Source: CBDHCC01 sp965261015
Lineage (GTDB): Bacteria > Pseudomonadota > Alphaproteobacteria > Sphingomonadales > Sphingomonadaceae
Reading direction: 5' to 3'
Assembly: GCA_965261015.1 (NCBI GenBank)
Contig: CBDHCC010000002.1
Coordinates: 834,625-898,624 of the forward strand
DNA: 64,000 nucleotides
Both the position numbers and the translations under genes were made by a program. A model generated the notes under the pieces. The model did no database searches. It saw only the letters and a program-made list of their open reading frames with translations, and was not told the DNA's origin. Position 1 is the stretch's first letter. Every line of letters starts with the position of its first letter. Below are positions 7,976 through 16,388 of this stretch, piece after piece.

Positions 7976-9469
7976 TCAGCGCTCCCGCCCTGCCTCGTCC
8001 ATCGCCTTGGCAATGGGTGAGAGCAGATAGTCGATAACCCGGCGCGTGCCGGTCTTGATCTCCGCCTGCACCGCCATGCCGGGACCCACACGGGCACAAA
8101 GCGGGTTGGCGGGCGTGTCCACGGCCGAGCACTTCAGCCGGATGCGCGCGGCGTAGACCAGTCCCGCCTGCACGGGGCGACCGCTCTCGTCGCGCTGACT
8201 GCCGGCGGGTGCCTGCGACTGGTCGATGGCGTCCCGGCTGATGTCCTCCACCACGCCGTCGATCAGCCCGAAGTCCGTGAAGTTGAACGCCTCCAGCTTC
8301 ACCGCCACCCGCTCGCCGACCTGCACGAAGCCGATATCGCGGTTCTGCACGAAGGCCTCCACCTCGATCGGATTGGTGCAGGCACGATCGCGACCGTCGC
8401 CCGAGCACGGCACGATCACCATCAGCGCCTGCGCCGGCTGCACGACACCGCCCACGGTGGTCACCGCCAGCTGCTGAACAACACCGTCGACGGGACTGCG
8501 AAGCTCCTGGTTTCCACGCCGCGCCTCGCTCTTGCGCAGCTCCTCGCCCGCGAGACCCGCACGGTCGTTTGCGTCGACCAGCGCCGTCACCGCCGCTTTC
8601 CCGAACGTCTCTCGCAGCTGCGCCACCTGCGCGTCGATGGTGCCGATCGCCGCGCGCGCCGCGTCGGCGTTGGCCTGCTCTACGTCGACCTCCTTCTCCT
8701 GCTCGGCGGCGGCCTGCTGATACTCCAGCAGCTTGAGCTTGGAATAGTAGCCGCGCTCAGCGAGCTTCTCGCGCGCGTCCAGCTGCTTCGCGATGAAGGG
8801 CTTGGCGCCCATCAGCTTGGCGATGCGCGCCTGCGTGCCCGCGAGCTCGGCCGCCTTCTCGGCCCGTGCCTGGCGCAATCCGGAGATCTGCGCCTCGTAT
8901 TCGGCAATTGCGGTGCGGACGTATTGTTGCTCCGTCGCGACCACCGAGGCCGGCGTGCCTGGGGGAGCTGAGAACCGCGAGGCGCGGCCCTGCAGGTGTG
9001 CCAGCAGCGCATCATTTCTGGCTTGTACCAGCTTGGCGGAGTTCAGCGTCTGGGTGGACTGTGCCTCGTCGGCCGTGGCCATGGTAGGATCGAGCTCAAT
9101 GAGAAGCTGCCCCGCCTTCACCCGCTGGCCGTTCCTCACGTGTATGGCGCGCACCGAGCCGATCTCCAGCGGCTGCACGACCTTGACGTTTCCCGCAGGC
9201 ACCGTCTTGCCGCTGGCGACCGCCACCACGTCCACACGCCCGATGAAGGACCAGACCAGCGCCACCACGAACACGCCGCACATGGTGAGCAGCAGCCAAC
9301 GCAGGCCGACGCTGGGCGGCTTCTCCATGATCTCGAGAGCCGCCGGCAGGAACTCGTGGTCCGAGCGCCGCCTGGCGGTCTTCTCCGCCCTGTTCTGGTT
9401 GCGCCAGCTCTCGCGCAGGATGCCCCAGTGCCGCGCGGCCGTGGGGAAGCGGTCGGAGAACATCCCCAT
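7976..9469 (-). CDS. hlyD: HlyD-family type I secretion membrane fusion protein
   Basis: A 497-residue periplasmic adaptor of the type I secretion system, bridging the inner-membrane ABC exporter and a TolC-like outer-membrane channel. A single membrane anchor spans residues 56-77. It is followed by a beta/lipoyl half, a long charged coiled-coil region rich in Ala, Glu and Gln at about 120-310, the second lipoyl half (RSPVDGVVQQLAV) and a C-terminal beta domain. Its ATG overlaps the hlyB stop by one base (TGATG), so the pair is one operon. No tolC homologue is present in the window. Expected cargo is the RTX toxin encoded next to it. Confidence 0.93.
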   Translation of the reverse strand: MGMFSDRFPTAARHWGILRESWRNQNRAEKTARRRSDHEFLPAALEIMEKPPSVGLRWLLLTMCGVFVVALVWSFIGRVDVVAVASGKTVPAGNVKVVQPLEIGSVRAIHVRNGQRVKAGQLLIELDPTMATADEAQSTQTLNSAKLVQARNDALLAHLQGRASRFSAPPGTPASVVATEQQYVRTAIAEYEAQISGLRQARAEKAAELAGTQARIAKLMGAKPFIAKQLDAREKLAERGYYSKLKLLEYQQAAAEQEKEVDVEQANADAARAAIGTIDAQVAQLRETFGKAAVTALVDANDRAGLAGEELRKSEARRGNQELRSPVDGVVQQLAVTTVGGVVQPAQALMVIVPCSGDGRDRACTNPIEVEAFVQNRDIGFVQVGERVAVKLEAFNFTDFGLIDGVVEDISRDAIDQSQAPAGSQRDESGRPVQAGLVYAARIRLKCSAVDTPANPLCARVGPGMAVQAEIKTGTRRVIDYLLSPIAKAMDEAGRER

Positions 9470-11727
9470 CAGGCGACCTCGCTCGTCGCCTGCCCGCCGG
9501 ATATGTCGCCGGTCTGCGTGCCCATCTGCTTGGCGTGCAGCTGTGAGTAACGGCCGCCCGAGTTCACCAGGCTCGCGTGCGTGCCGATCTCCGTGATCTC
9601 GCCCGCCTCCACGGTGATGATGCGGTCGCACTTGCGCACCGCCGACAGCCGGTGCGCGATGATCAGCACCGTGCGGCCCTTGGCGATGGCGTTCAGGTTC
9701 CTCTGGATGATCTCTTCGCTCTCGGCGTCCAAGGCGCTGGTCGCCTCGTCCAGGATGAGGATGGCGGGATCGCCGATGAGCGCGCGTGCGATCGCGAGCC
9801 GCTGGCGCTGACCGCCCGACAGGTTGGCGCCGCGCTCCTCGATGACCGTGTCGTAGCCATGCGACAGCTCGACGATGAACTCGTGCGCGCCGGCGAGCTT
9901 GGCCGCCCCGATCACGCGCTCCATGCTCATGGTCGGATCCGCCATGGCGATGTTCTCGCGCACCGTGCGGTTGAAGAGCATGTTCTCCTGCAGCACGACC
10001 CCGATCTGGCGCCGCAGCCACGCCGGATCGACGAGCGACAGGTCGACGCCGTCCACCAGAACGCGGCCCTGTTCGGGCACGTAGAGGCGCTGCACGAGCT
10101 TGGTGAGCGTCGACTTTCCTGAGCCCGACGGTCCCACGATGCCTAGCATCTCGCCTGCCTTCACCGTCAGCTCCACGCCGCGCAGCGCCTCGGGCACATC
10201 GGGGCGGTAGCGGAAGCGCACCTTGTCGAACTCCACCTCGCCCTTGATCGGCGGGAGCGAAGCGCGACCTGGACTGTGCTCCGGCTCGGCGGGCGAGTTG
10301 AGGATGTCACCAAGGCGATCAACCGAAATCCGCACCTGCTGGAAGTCCTGCCATAGCTGCGAGAGCCTGAGAATCGGCTGCGCGACGCGGCCCGCCAGCA
10401 TGTTGAAGGCGACGAGCGAGCCCACCGACAGGTCGCCCGCGATCACCGCCTTGGCGCCGAAGAACAGGATGGCGACGGTCGTCAGCTTGGAGACCAGCTG
10501 GATGGCGTGGCTGCCCCAATTGGACAACATCGCGACATCGTAGCCCGTCTGCACATAGCCCGCGAACTGCTTCTCCCAGCGGTCCCGCATGCGCGGCTCG
10601 ACCGCCATGGCCTTGAGCGTCCCGATGCCGGTCACCGTCTCGACCAGGAAGGACTGGTTCTCGGCCCCGCGCTTGAACTTCTCGTCGAGTTTGGCGCGTA
10701 GCGGCGGGGTGACGAACAGCGAGATGGTGACGTACACAGGGATGGTGAGCGCCACGATCAGCGTCAGCATGGGCGAGTAGAGATACATCACCGCGAAGAA
10801 CACGAGCGTGAAGAACAGGTCGATCACTAGTGTGACCGCGTTGGACGTCAGGAACTGGCGGATATTCTCCAGTTCGCGGACGCGCGCGACGCTGTCACCC
10901 ACTCGACGGCTCTCGAAGTAGCTGAGCGGCAGCGCCACCAGGTGCCGGAAGAGGCTCGCTGATAGCTCCGCGTCGACTCGGTTGGTGGTGTGCGCGAACA
11001 GCCAGGTGCGAAGGCCCGACAGCACCGTCTCCACGATCAGCATGAAGCCGAGCGCAAAGGCCAACACCTCCAGCGTGGTCAGCGATTGGTGGACGAGCAC
11101 CTTGTCGATCACGAGCTGGAAGACGATCGGCGTCACCAGCCCGATCAGCTGCAGGAAGAAGCTGCCGATCAGCACGTCACGCAGCGCCGAGCGATATTTC
11201 ACCAGCGCCGGGATGAACCAGCTGATGTCGAAGGCGCGCTTCTCGCCCGCGATCCGCTCGCGCGAGGTCATGAGCAGCACGCGGCCGCCGTAGCGCGCCT
11301 CCAAGTCGTCCGCCGACCAGACCTCCGGACGCTGCGCGTCGGCGCGTTGCACCAGGTAACGCGGAATGTCCCCCTGATCGTCGACTTTCAAGAGGAGCAC
11401 GGCGCCGCCGTCGACCGTGTCGGCGAGCGCCGGCAACGGCAGTCGAGCCAGCTCCGGAATGTCGGCGGTACGCAGTCGGGCGATCAGCTCCAGGCGCTTG
11501 GCGATGCGCACCAGCTGCTCGAACGTGTAGGGCTCGTCCCCTTTGCCACGGTCATGGTGGATCTGGGCGGGTTCGGCGGGGGTGCCCAGGAACTTGGCCA
11601 GCAGAACGAAGCAGGCGAGCGCCGGGTCGAGCGGCGGCAGGACCTCGCCCTGCTCGCCCGGTGGAGCGTGGCGCGCACTGTCCATGATGTCGTCCGTGCC
11701 GGATTGGCCCGGCAGAACGCCGCTCAT
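9469..11727 (-). CDS. hlyB: HlyB-type ABC exporter with degenerate C39-like domain
   Basis: A 752-residue inner-membrane ATP-driven exporter of RTX proteins. The N-terminal C39-peptidase-like domain lacks an evident protease motif, as in HlyB, where it binds unfolded cargo rather than cleaving it. Six membrane segments follow, with the family string ESRRVGDSVARVREL. The ATPase domain has Walker A GPSGSGKS near 530-537, signature LSGGQ near 634, Walker B ILILDEATS near 657 and the H-loop IIAHRLS near 688. Start ATG 11727 has a GGGGG-rich ribosome site; an in-frame upstream start at 11814 gives an extension with no family resemblance. First gene of the hlyB-hlyD pair. Overall similarity to E. 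coli HlyB is high, pointing to an RTX rather than bacteriocin-processing exporter. Confidence 0.95.
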   Translation of the reverse strand: MSGVLPGQSGTDDIMDSARHAPPGEQGEVLPPLDPALACFVLLAKFLGTPAEPAQIHHDRGKGDEPYTFEQLVRIAKRLELIARLRTADIPELARLPLPALADTVDGGAVLLLKVDDQGDIPRYLVQRADAQRPEVWSADDLEARYGGRVLLMTSRERIAGEKRAFDISWFIPALVKYRSALRDVLIGSFFLQLIGLVTPIVFQLVIDKVLVHQSLTTLEVLAFALGFMLIVETVLSGLRTWLFAHTTNRVDAELSASLFRHLVALPLSYFESRRVGDSVARVRELENIRQFLTSNAVTLVIDLFFTLVFFAVMYLYSPMLTLIVALTIPVYVTISLFVTPPLRAKLDEKFKRGAENQSFLVETVTGIGTLKAMAVEPRMRDRWEKQFAGYVQTGYDVAMLSNWGSHAIQLVSKLTTVAILFFGAKAVIAGDLSVGSLVAFNMLAGRVAQPILRLSQLWQDFQQVRISVDRLGDILNSPAEPEHSPGRASLPPIKGEVEFDKVRFRYRPDVPEALRGVELTVKAGEMLGIVGPSGSGKSTLTKLVQRLYVPEQGRVLVDGVDLSLVDPAWLRRQIGVVLQENMLFNRTVRENIAMADPTMSMERVIGAAKLAGAHEFIVELSHGYDTVIEERGANLSGGQRQRLAIARALIGDPAILILDEATSALDAESEEIIQRNLNAIAKGRTVLIIAHRLSAVRKCDRIITVEAGEITEIGTHASLVNSGGRYSQLHAKQMGTQTGDISGGQATSEVA

Positions 11728-11900
11728 CTGGTCGCCCCCATCACTCGCCCGGTCGACTAGCGGACTGGAGAGCGCAACGGAAGGGACGCGATCAGTTTGG
11801 GAGCGCCATCGCACCGCGCGCCGTCACAGATGAGCGGAGTGTAAGCGGCCGCACCCCTTCTCGTCTGGCCCAGTCAGCGAGATTGGGCGGACGGTACTGC

Positions 11901-12321
11901 TCATCCGCCCACATCCTGTACCTCTCCGACAAGCGTCAACGGATATCGGAATGCCAAGCCTAGCTTCGAAGCCTTGCGCGCCATCCAGTGCAGCGGCGGC
12001 TGTACGAGCGGATCGTTCGGATGACCGCCGCTTACATCTGCGTGCGCCCCCACGAACCAGCGCTGCTCCACCTTCTCAAGCATACGAGGTTTAGCATTGA
12101 TGGCCGAGGCCCACGGTCCGGAGCGTCGGCTTGAAGCTTGGCCGGTGCTCGTCAAGGGCCAGCGCGTGGAAGCCGTGCTCGATCGGCGATCGAATTCTGG
12201 TTTGGTGGCCGTTAGCCTGAGGAACCACACGGCCGCGATCGCAACTACTGCGGCGACCGTCGCCACAGTGCCGAGCAGCGCCGCCGCCCTCCTCGACCAC
12301 GCCTTTTATGCCGTGCCACAT
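11901..12321 (-). pseudogene. Remnant of a DUF2235 (Tle1-like alpha/beta hydrolase) gene
   Basis: Two reading frames on the minus strand together match one stretch of the DUF2235 fold. One frame gives HGFHALALDEHRPSFKPTL, ending in a stop near 12091. The other continues with RMLEKVEQRWFVGAHADVSGG and PLHWMARKASKLGLAFRYP. A frameshift lies near 12,100-12,140. The N-terminal catalytic GxSxG half is absent. DUF2235 includes the type VI phospholipase effector Tle1 as well as unrelated hydrolases, so the original role is unknown. Confidence 0.6.
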
Positions 12322-12630
12322 ACGCCGTCCGGCGCTAGTCCTCTGATGAGGTGAAGCGGGGCGTAGCCGAAGCCGACGTGCGTTCTGCTTCGCCGATGCT
12401 GAGCGGATCGCCGATGCGAGAGCCTCATGGCGAGCGCCCTTGCAATCGCCGAACTGCGGAAGGACGGAGCCCAGCCGATAGGCTATCGCCAGCCACTCGT
12501 TGCGCCGAGGTCTGGTCGAGACCCGGAATGGAGCAGATACTGGTTCAGCATTCGACGATGTGTCAGAGTCGCTTGCGAAACCCTGCTAGGCGGGTGAACC
12601 GACAACACGAGAAGATGCGAACCCCGCCGC
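12322..12630. other. Intergenic stretch, no gene seen
   Basis: About 310 bases between the DUF2235 remnant and the HD-domain gene. Short open frames are present on both strands but none has a ribosome site or recognisable motif. It must hold the promoter for the three-gene operon starting at 12631, but I see no convincing -35/-10 pair. Confidence 0.4.
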
Positions 12631-13698
12631 ATGTGGAGCACACAGCCGCTAGAGACCTTCGTCGAGCAGAAACTCAAGGAGCAGCACGCTGTCAAGGGCG
12701 CCGCCCAGTGGGCACGCTACGTCGAATTGCGCACCGAGATGTCGGGTGAGATCCTTCCGTGGATCGCGACGGTCGAACCCGAGCTTTCCGACCATGGCGT
12801 CGATCACATCGAGAACGTCATTGAGAACGCCACCCAGCTCCTTGGGCTGCCCACCTCCCACGGGGACGAGGTCAATTGGGATCTGCCTGGCGAATTCAAC
12901 GTGCACGAACTCCTCCTGCTACTGCTCGGATGCCTCACGCACGACGTCGGCAACATCCTGGGGCGGGAGAAGCACAACCTCGCCATCGGCAATGCCGCCA
13001 CGCTCGCGGGCACGGGCTGGCTGAGCTACTCCAACGGCGACCGACGCATAATCGAGAGCATTGGACGCTCACATAGCGGCCGCACGACCGACGGGGGCAG
13101 GGACACTCTGGCGGCGCTGTCCAAGCAGCCCGCCTTCTTCGCGCAGGCGCAGGTCCGTCTGGAGGAGATCGCAGCCGTTCTGCGTTTCGCCGACGAGCTG
13201 GCCGAGGGGCCACAACGAACGTCGGCCGCGCTCTTGGCCCTCACCAATTTGGACGCCGTGAAGCCGGAACACAGGTTCAGCGACAAGAGCCGCCTCTACC
13301 ATCTGTATGCCGCTATGACGACGTACCACATCGATCACGCGGCCGGACGCATACTCGTCGACTACGACATCGACAGGCGCGACGCCTTTTACCCGGAGGA
13401 CGACGGGGAACGGCGCGCTCTCATGCGCGCCGTGCTCGCCAAGACATACGCGCGCGCCGTCAAGCTCAATGCTGAGCGGCAGTACGCCAGACACTACTCG
13501 AAGGCGCTCTCGCACTTCCGGGAGACGTCGATCAGCCTCCGCTTCTACGAACGCGGACAGCCGTTGGACCTGCCCGCGCGAACCGTCGACATAAGCGATG
13601 CCCGAACTGCTCTGGAGACGGTGCTCACCCTGGAAAGCATCGCAGCGAACTTCGCGCTCGATGATGTCTTAGACACGCTCTTTCACGAAGGAAGCTGA
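12631..13698 (+). CDS. HD-domain protein, first gene of a candidate defence operon
   Basis: A 355-residue soluble protein. Metal-binding HD-superfamily motifs are visible: D54-H55 and H59 in LSDHGVDHIENV, and H104-D105 in GCLTHDVGNI. HD enzymes are metal-dependent phosphohydrolases, often acting on nucleotides. The arrangement resembles the HD domain found fused or adjacent to ATPases in bacterial conflict systems, but I cannot place it in a named system. The stop is one base before the ATPase ATG, so the genes are almost certainly co-transcribed. There is no strong ribosome site before ATG 12631; an alternative start was not obvious. Confidence 0.7.
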   Translation: MWSTQPLETFVEQKLKEQHAVKGAAQWARYVELRTEMSGEILPWIATVEPELSDHGVDHIENVIENATQLLGLPTSHGDEVNWDLPGEFNVHELLLLLLGCLTHDVGNILGREKHNLAIGNAATLAGTGWLSYSNGDRRIIESIGRSHSGRTTDGGRDTLAALSKQPAFFAQAQVRLEEIAAVLRFADELAEGPQRTSAALLALTNLDAVKPEHRFSDKSRLYHLYAAMTTYHIDHAAGRILVDYDIDRRDAFYPEDDGERRALMRAVLAKTYARAVKLNAERQYARHYSKALSHFRETSISLRFYERGQPLDLPARTVDISDARTALETVLTLESIAANFALDDVLDTLFHEGS

Positions 13699-13699
13699 C

Positions 13700-15427
13700 A
13701 TGCCGATCGCCAATCCGTTCGAGTACGAAGCCGCATCCAGCCTGGATGCGGATCGGCTGTCGGAGTGGTTCATCGACGATCACAACTACGCCCGCTTCAT
13801 CCGCTCCCGCCGCAACGTCATCCTCGATGGCGACAGGGGATCGGGCAAGAGCATGATCCTCGTCTACTATTCGTTTGAGAACGAGGTAGCCCGCGCCCGT
13901 CTGGACAACGCCAAACCAGACCTGTCGAACGTGGGTATCTACGTTCCCAGCAACAATCCGCTCCTGCAGCGATCGGAACACCTCGAAGCGCTCGACGGGC
14001 CGCAACGCAGCATCATATCGGAGCGGTACCTCACATTTACCATCGTCGCCGCGATCGGGAAGGCGTTGCAGCTGCTCCGGGAGCACATTGACGACAAGGA
14101 GCGGGACGAGCTGCTCAAGGAACTCCGATACCTCATGCCGTCGGATCGGCTGACGTCGGTCACCGACCCCGCGCTATACGTGACCCGCTACGTTCGGGAC
14201 GCGCTCAAGGCCGATCAGGAGACGCTGGCGAAGGGATTGGACTTCGAGTTCAACCTGGACACCTCGTCCTTCTACATACACATCCTGCCACTCCTCGAAG
14301 CCCTACGCCGCAATGCCATGCTCGCGCAGACCCACTTCTCCCTTCTGGTGGACGACGCGCACATGCTAGACTCCTATCAGCAGAGGATTATCAACTCGTG
14401 GCTGGGCTACCGCGACCATTCGCTGTTCTCGCTCAAGGTGGCGATCGCGGGCATGAGGAACTACGACCTGCGCACTGCCTTCGGCGGCAACATCCTTGAA
14501 GGTCACGACTACACGGCCATCAACCTCTACCGACCCTTTCAAAACCTCCAGTCGGAGTACGGCCGCTTCGCCACGAAGGTGGTCAACCGGCGCCTCAAGC
14601 AGGCCGGCATCGAACGACCCGCAGAGGAGTTCTTCCCCACCAGCGACTCCTTCACCAAGGACTTGGCCAACGCCAAGCGGCGCGCGGAAAAGCTGGCCAT
14701 CGATCGCGGCATCGACCCCAAAGACAAAAAGTCTTTCAACGACTTCCGCTATAAATTTGGACGGGCCCTCTACTTCCGCGACCGAAGCAGCCGGGCCAAC
14801 AAGCCGCAGTATTCGGGATTTGAGACGATCACCCACCTCTCCACCGGGGTCGTCCGAAACCTGCTCAATCTCTGCTATGCCATGTTCGAGCGTGAGGTTT
14901 CGCTCAGACAACATGACCCAGCCTTCATCCGAACCGATTTGCAGCGCGAGGTCATCCTGGACGCCAGCGACAAGCAGTGGGAGTTCGTCCGGGGCGAACT
15001 CGACAAGTCGATCGCCCACTGCTCACCGACCGACGCGGTTAAGATTGATCAGCTTCTCAAGCAGCTTGCCGAGCACTTCCGCGGGCGGCTGCTCCACCAC
15101 GACTCCGAGCCACGCGTCCTGGTCTTCTCGATCTCCGTCTTCGACCGGCTGCGGGACCAGGAACTCGTCAGGCTCCTCGACCTCGCCGAGGAGGCTCAGC
15201 TCCTCTACGTCCGCTCGGGCACCGCCAAGTCGGGCGGCGGGCGCGAGAACTATTACGTCGTCAACCGCATGCTCCTGCCGCAGTACGGACTCGACGTGCA
15301 CGGCCAGCATGGCCGCGCATCGCTCAAGGCCAGCGACCTGCTCGCGGCCGCCAACCACAACAGACCTCTGCCGACGACACCGGAAGAGGACGTCGAACCG
15401 GACCAAGGGCTTCTCTTCGATGTCTGA
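13700..15427 (+). CDS. P-loop ATPase (ORC/CDC6-like AAA), second gene of the candidate defence operon
   Basis: A 575-residue protein with Walker A GDRGSGKS at 44-51 and a Walker B-like LLVDDAH at 215-221. The opening (NPFEYEAA...L...FI) and overall length resemble the ORC-CDC6 family AAA ATPases annotated in many bacterial accessory islands. A C-terminal winged-helix-like region (about 430-540) is suggested by alternating helices and a basic GGGRENYYVVNRMLLPQYG segment. It starts one base after the HD gene stop and its 3' end overlaps the next gene by 8 bases. Inferred role: the energy-using or nucleic-acid-sensing component of the three-gene unit. No transmembrane segments. Confidence 0.7.
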   Translation: MPIANPFEYEAASSLDADRLSEWFIDDHNYARFIRSRRNVILDGDRGSGKSMILVYYSFENEVARARLDNAKPDLSNVGIYVPSNNPLLQRSEHLEALDGPQRSIISERYLTFTIVAAIGKALQLLREHIDDKERDELLKELRYLMPSDRLTSVTDPALYVTRYVRDALKADQETLAKGLDFEFNLDTSSFYIHILPLLEALRRNAMLAQTHFSLLVDDAHMLDSYQQRIINSWLGYRDHSLFSLKVAIAGMRNYDLRTAFGGNILEGHDYTAINLYRPFQNLQSEYGRFATKVVNRRLKQAGIERPAEEFFPTSDSFTKDLANAKRRAEKLAIDRGIDPKDKKSFNDFRYKFGRALYFRDRSSRANKPQYSGFETITHLSTGVVRNLLNLCYAMFEREVSLRQHDPAFIRTDLQREVILDASDKQWEFVRGELDKSIAHCSPTDAVKIDQLLKQLAEHFRGRLLHHDSEPRVLVFSISVFDRLRDQELVRLLDLAEEAQLLYVRSGTAKSGGGRENYYVVNRMLLPQYGLDVHGQHGRASLKASDLLAAANHNRPLPTTPEEDVEPDQGLLFDV

Positions 15428-16337
15428 GCGGACCTGCGATCATGCCATCGTCACCGTCGCAAGCTGGGAACCGCGCTGGACCGCGAGCGTCCGCGCGCTG
15501 CTGGACGCCCAACCGAACGCATCGCTCCACGTCATTTACTCGTCGCACTACTCGGATTGGACGCGCGAGGCGCGTGGCGAGATCGACGCGGAGGCGCGTG
15601 CGCAGGGCATGCTGACGTCCAATACGGAGCTGGACCTGGATCGATCCGGCGAGGCGTGGAAGGGCCTAGCGTCCTTCGCGAAGGGTCTCGCCCGCGCGGG
15701 CGTCAAACACGTTACGCTGGACGGCACGACCATGCCCAGAGAGGCGACCTGGCTCCTGCTGCACGCGACAGGCGAACTGCGCCTCACCACCGACTACACG
15801 TATGTGCCGGCCGGAAGCTACGGGGATTGGCTGAGCAAGGAGTCGCTCCAGCCCAGGCTCGTGCTGAAGCGATCCGGTATCCTCTACCCCGACAAGCCGA
15901 CCTGCGTCATCGCCATGTCCGGCTTCGACGCCGGGCGTCTCAACCAACTGTTCTCTTTTTTCGAACCCGCCCGGGTGGAGATCGCTAAGCAGGTCGGAGA
16001 ACGCTACGAGAATGTCGTTCGCAACGCGCCCCAGCTCTCCGAGTACGCGCGACAGGCCCACATCTTCGACTTCGACGGCTTCGATCTCGACGGCACCTCA
16101 CATGCCGCGCTTAAGGCGCACATCAAACCTCTCCTAAGCGACCACAACGTGCTGCTCGCGTCGCTCGGTCCAAAGCTCGCCGCTGTCACCGCTTTCGAGA
16201 TTACCGAGGAATTGCCCGAGGTCGCCCTCGTCTACATCCCGTCAAGCAGCTACAATCGCGAGTACTCCAAGGGCCAGGACCTTAGCAGACGTGTCGTGCG
16301 CCGCATCCGACACCGCCAACGAGGGCCGGCCAATTGA
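15420..16337 (+). CDS. Rossmann-like hypothetical protein, third gene of the candidate defence operon
   Basis: A 305-residue protein I do not recognise as a named family. The N-terminus (HAIVTVASWEPRW, then LHVIYSSHYSDW) alternates strands and helices like a Rossmann fold. The C-terminus has HNVLLASLGPKLAAV followed by VALVYIPSSSYNREYSKG, reminiscent of nucleotide-sensor proteins of CRISPR-like and other defence operons that end in a glycine-rich loop plus tyrosine-rich segment. ATG 15420 overlaps the ATPase stop by 8 bases, which implies translational coupling. The in-frame open sequence upstream to 14496 is only a shadow of the ATPase gene. A ligand-sensing or effector role is inference from context. 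Confidence 0.55.
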   Translation: MSERTCDHAIVTVASWEPRWTASVRALLDAQPNASLHVIYSSHYSDWTREARGEIDAEARAQGMLTSNTELDLDRSGEAWKGLASFAKGLARAGVKHVTLDGTTMPREATWLLLHATGELRLTTDYTYVPAGSYGDWLSKESLQPRLVLKRSGILYPDKPTCVIAMSGFDAGRLNQLFSFFEPARVEIAKQVGERYENVVRNAPQLSEYARQAHIFDFDGFDLDGTSHAALKAHIKPLLSDHNVLLASLGPKLAAVTAFEITEELPEVALVYIPSSSYNREYSKGQDLSRRVVRRIRHRQRGPAN

Positions 16338-16388
16338 GCAGAAGTGTCCGCCATGCCTGCTTGATCACCCGTCAGTAAGACCAGAGCT

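Noticed and set aside
14496..15419. Upstream extension of the Rossmann-like gene
   Set aside because: Serine/arginine-rich shadow inside the ATPase gene; the true start is ATG 15420.
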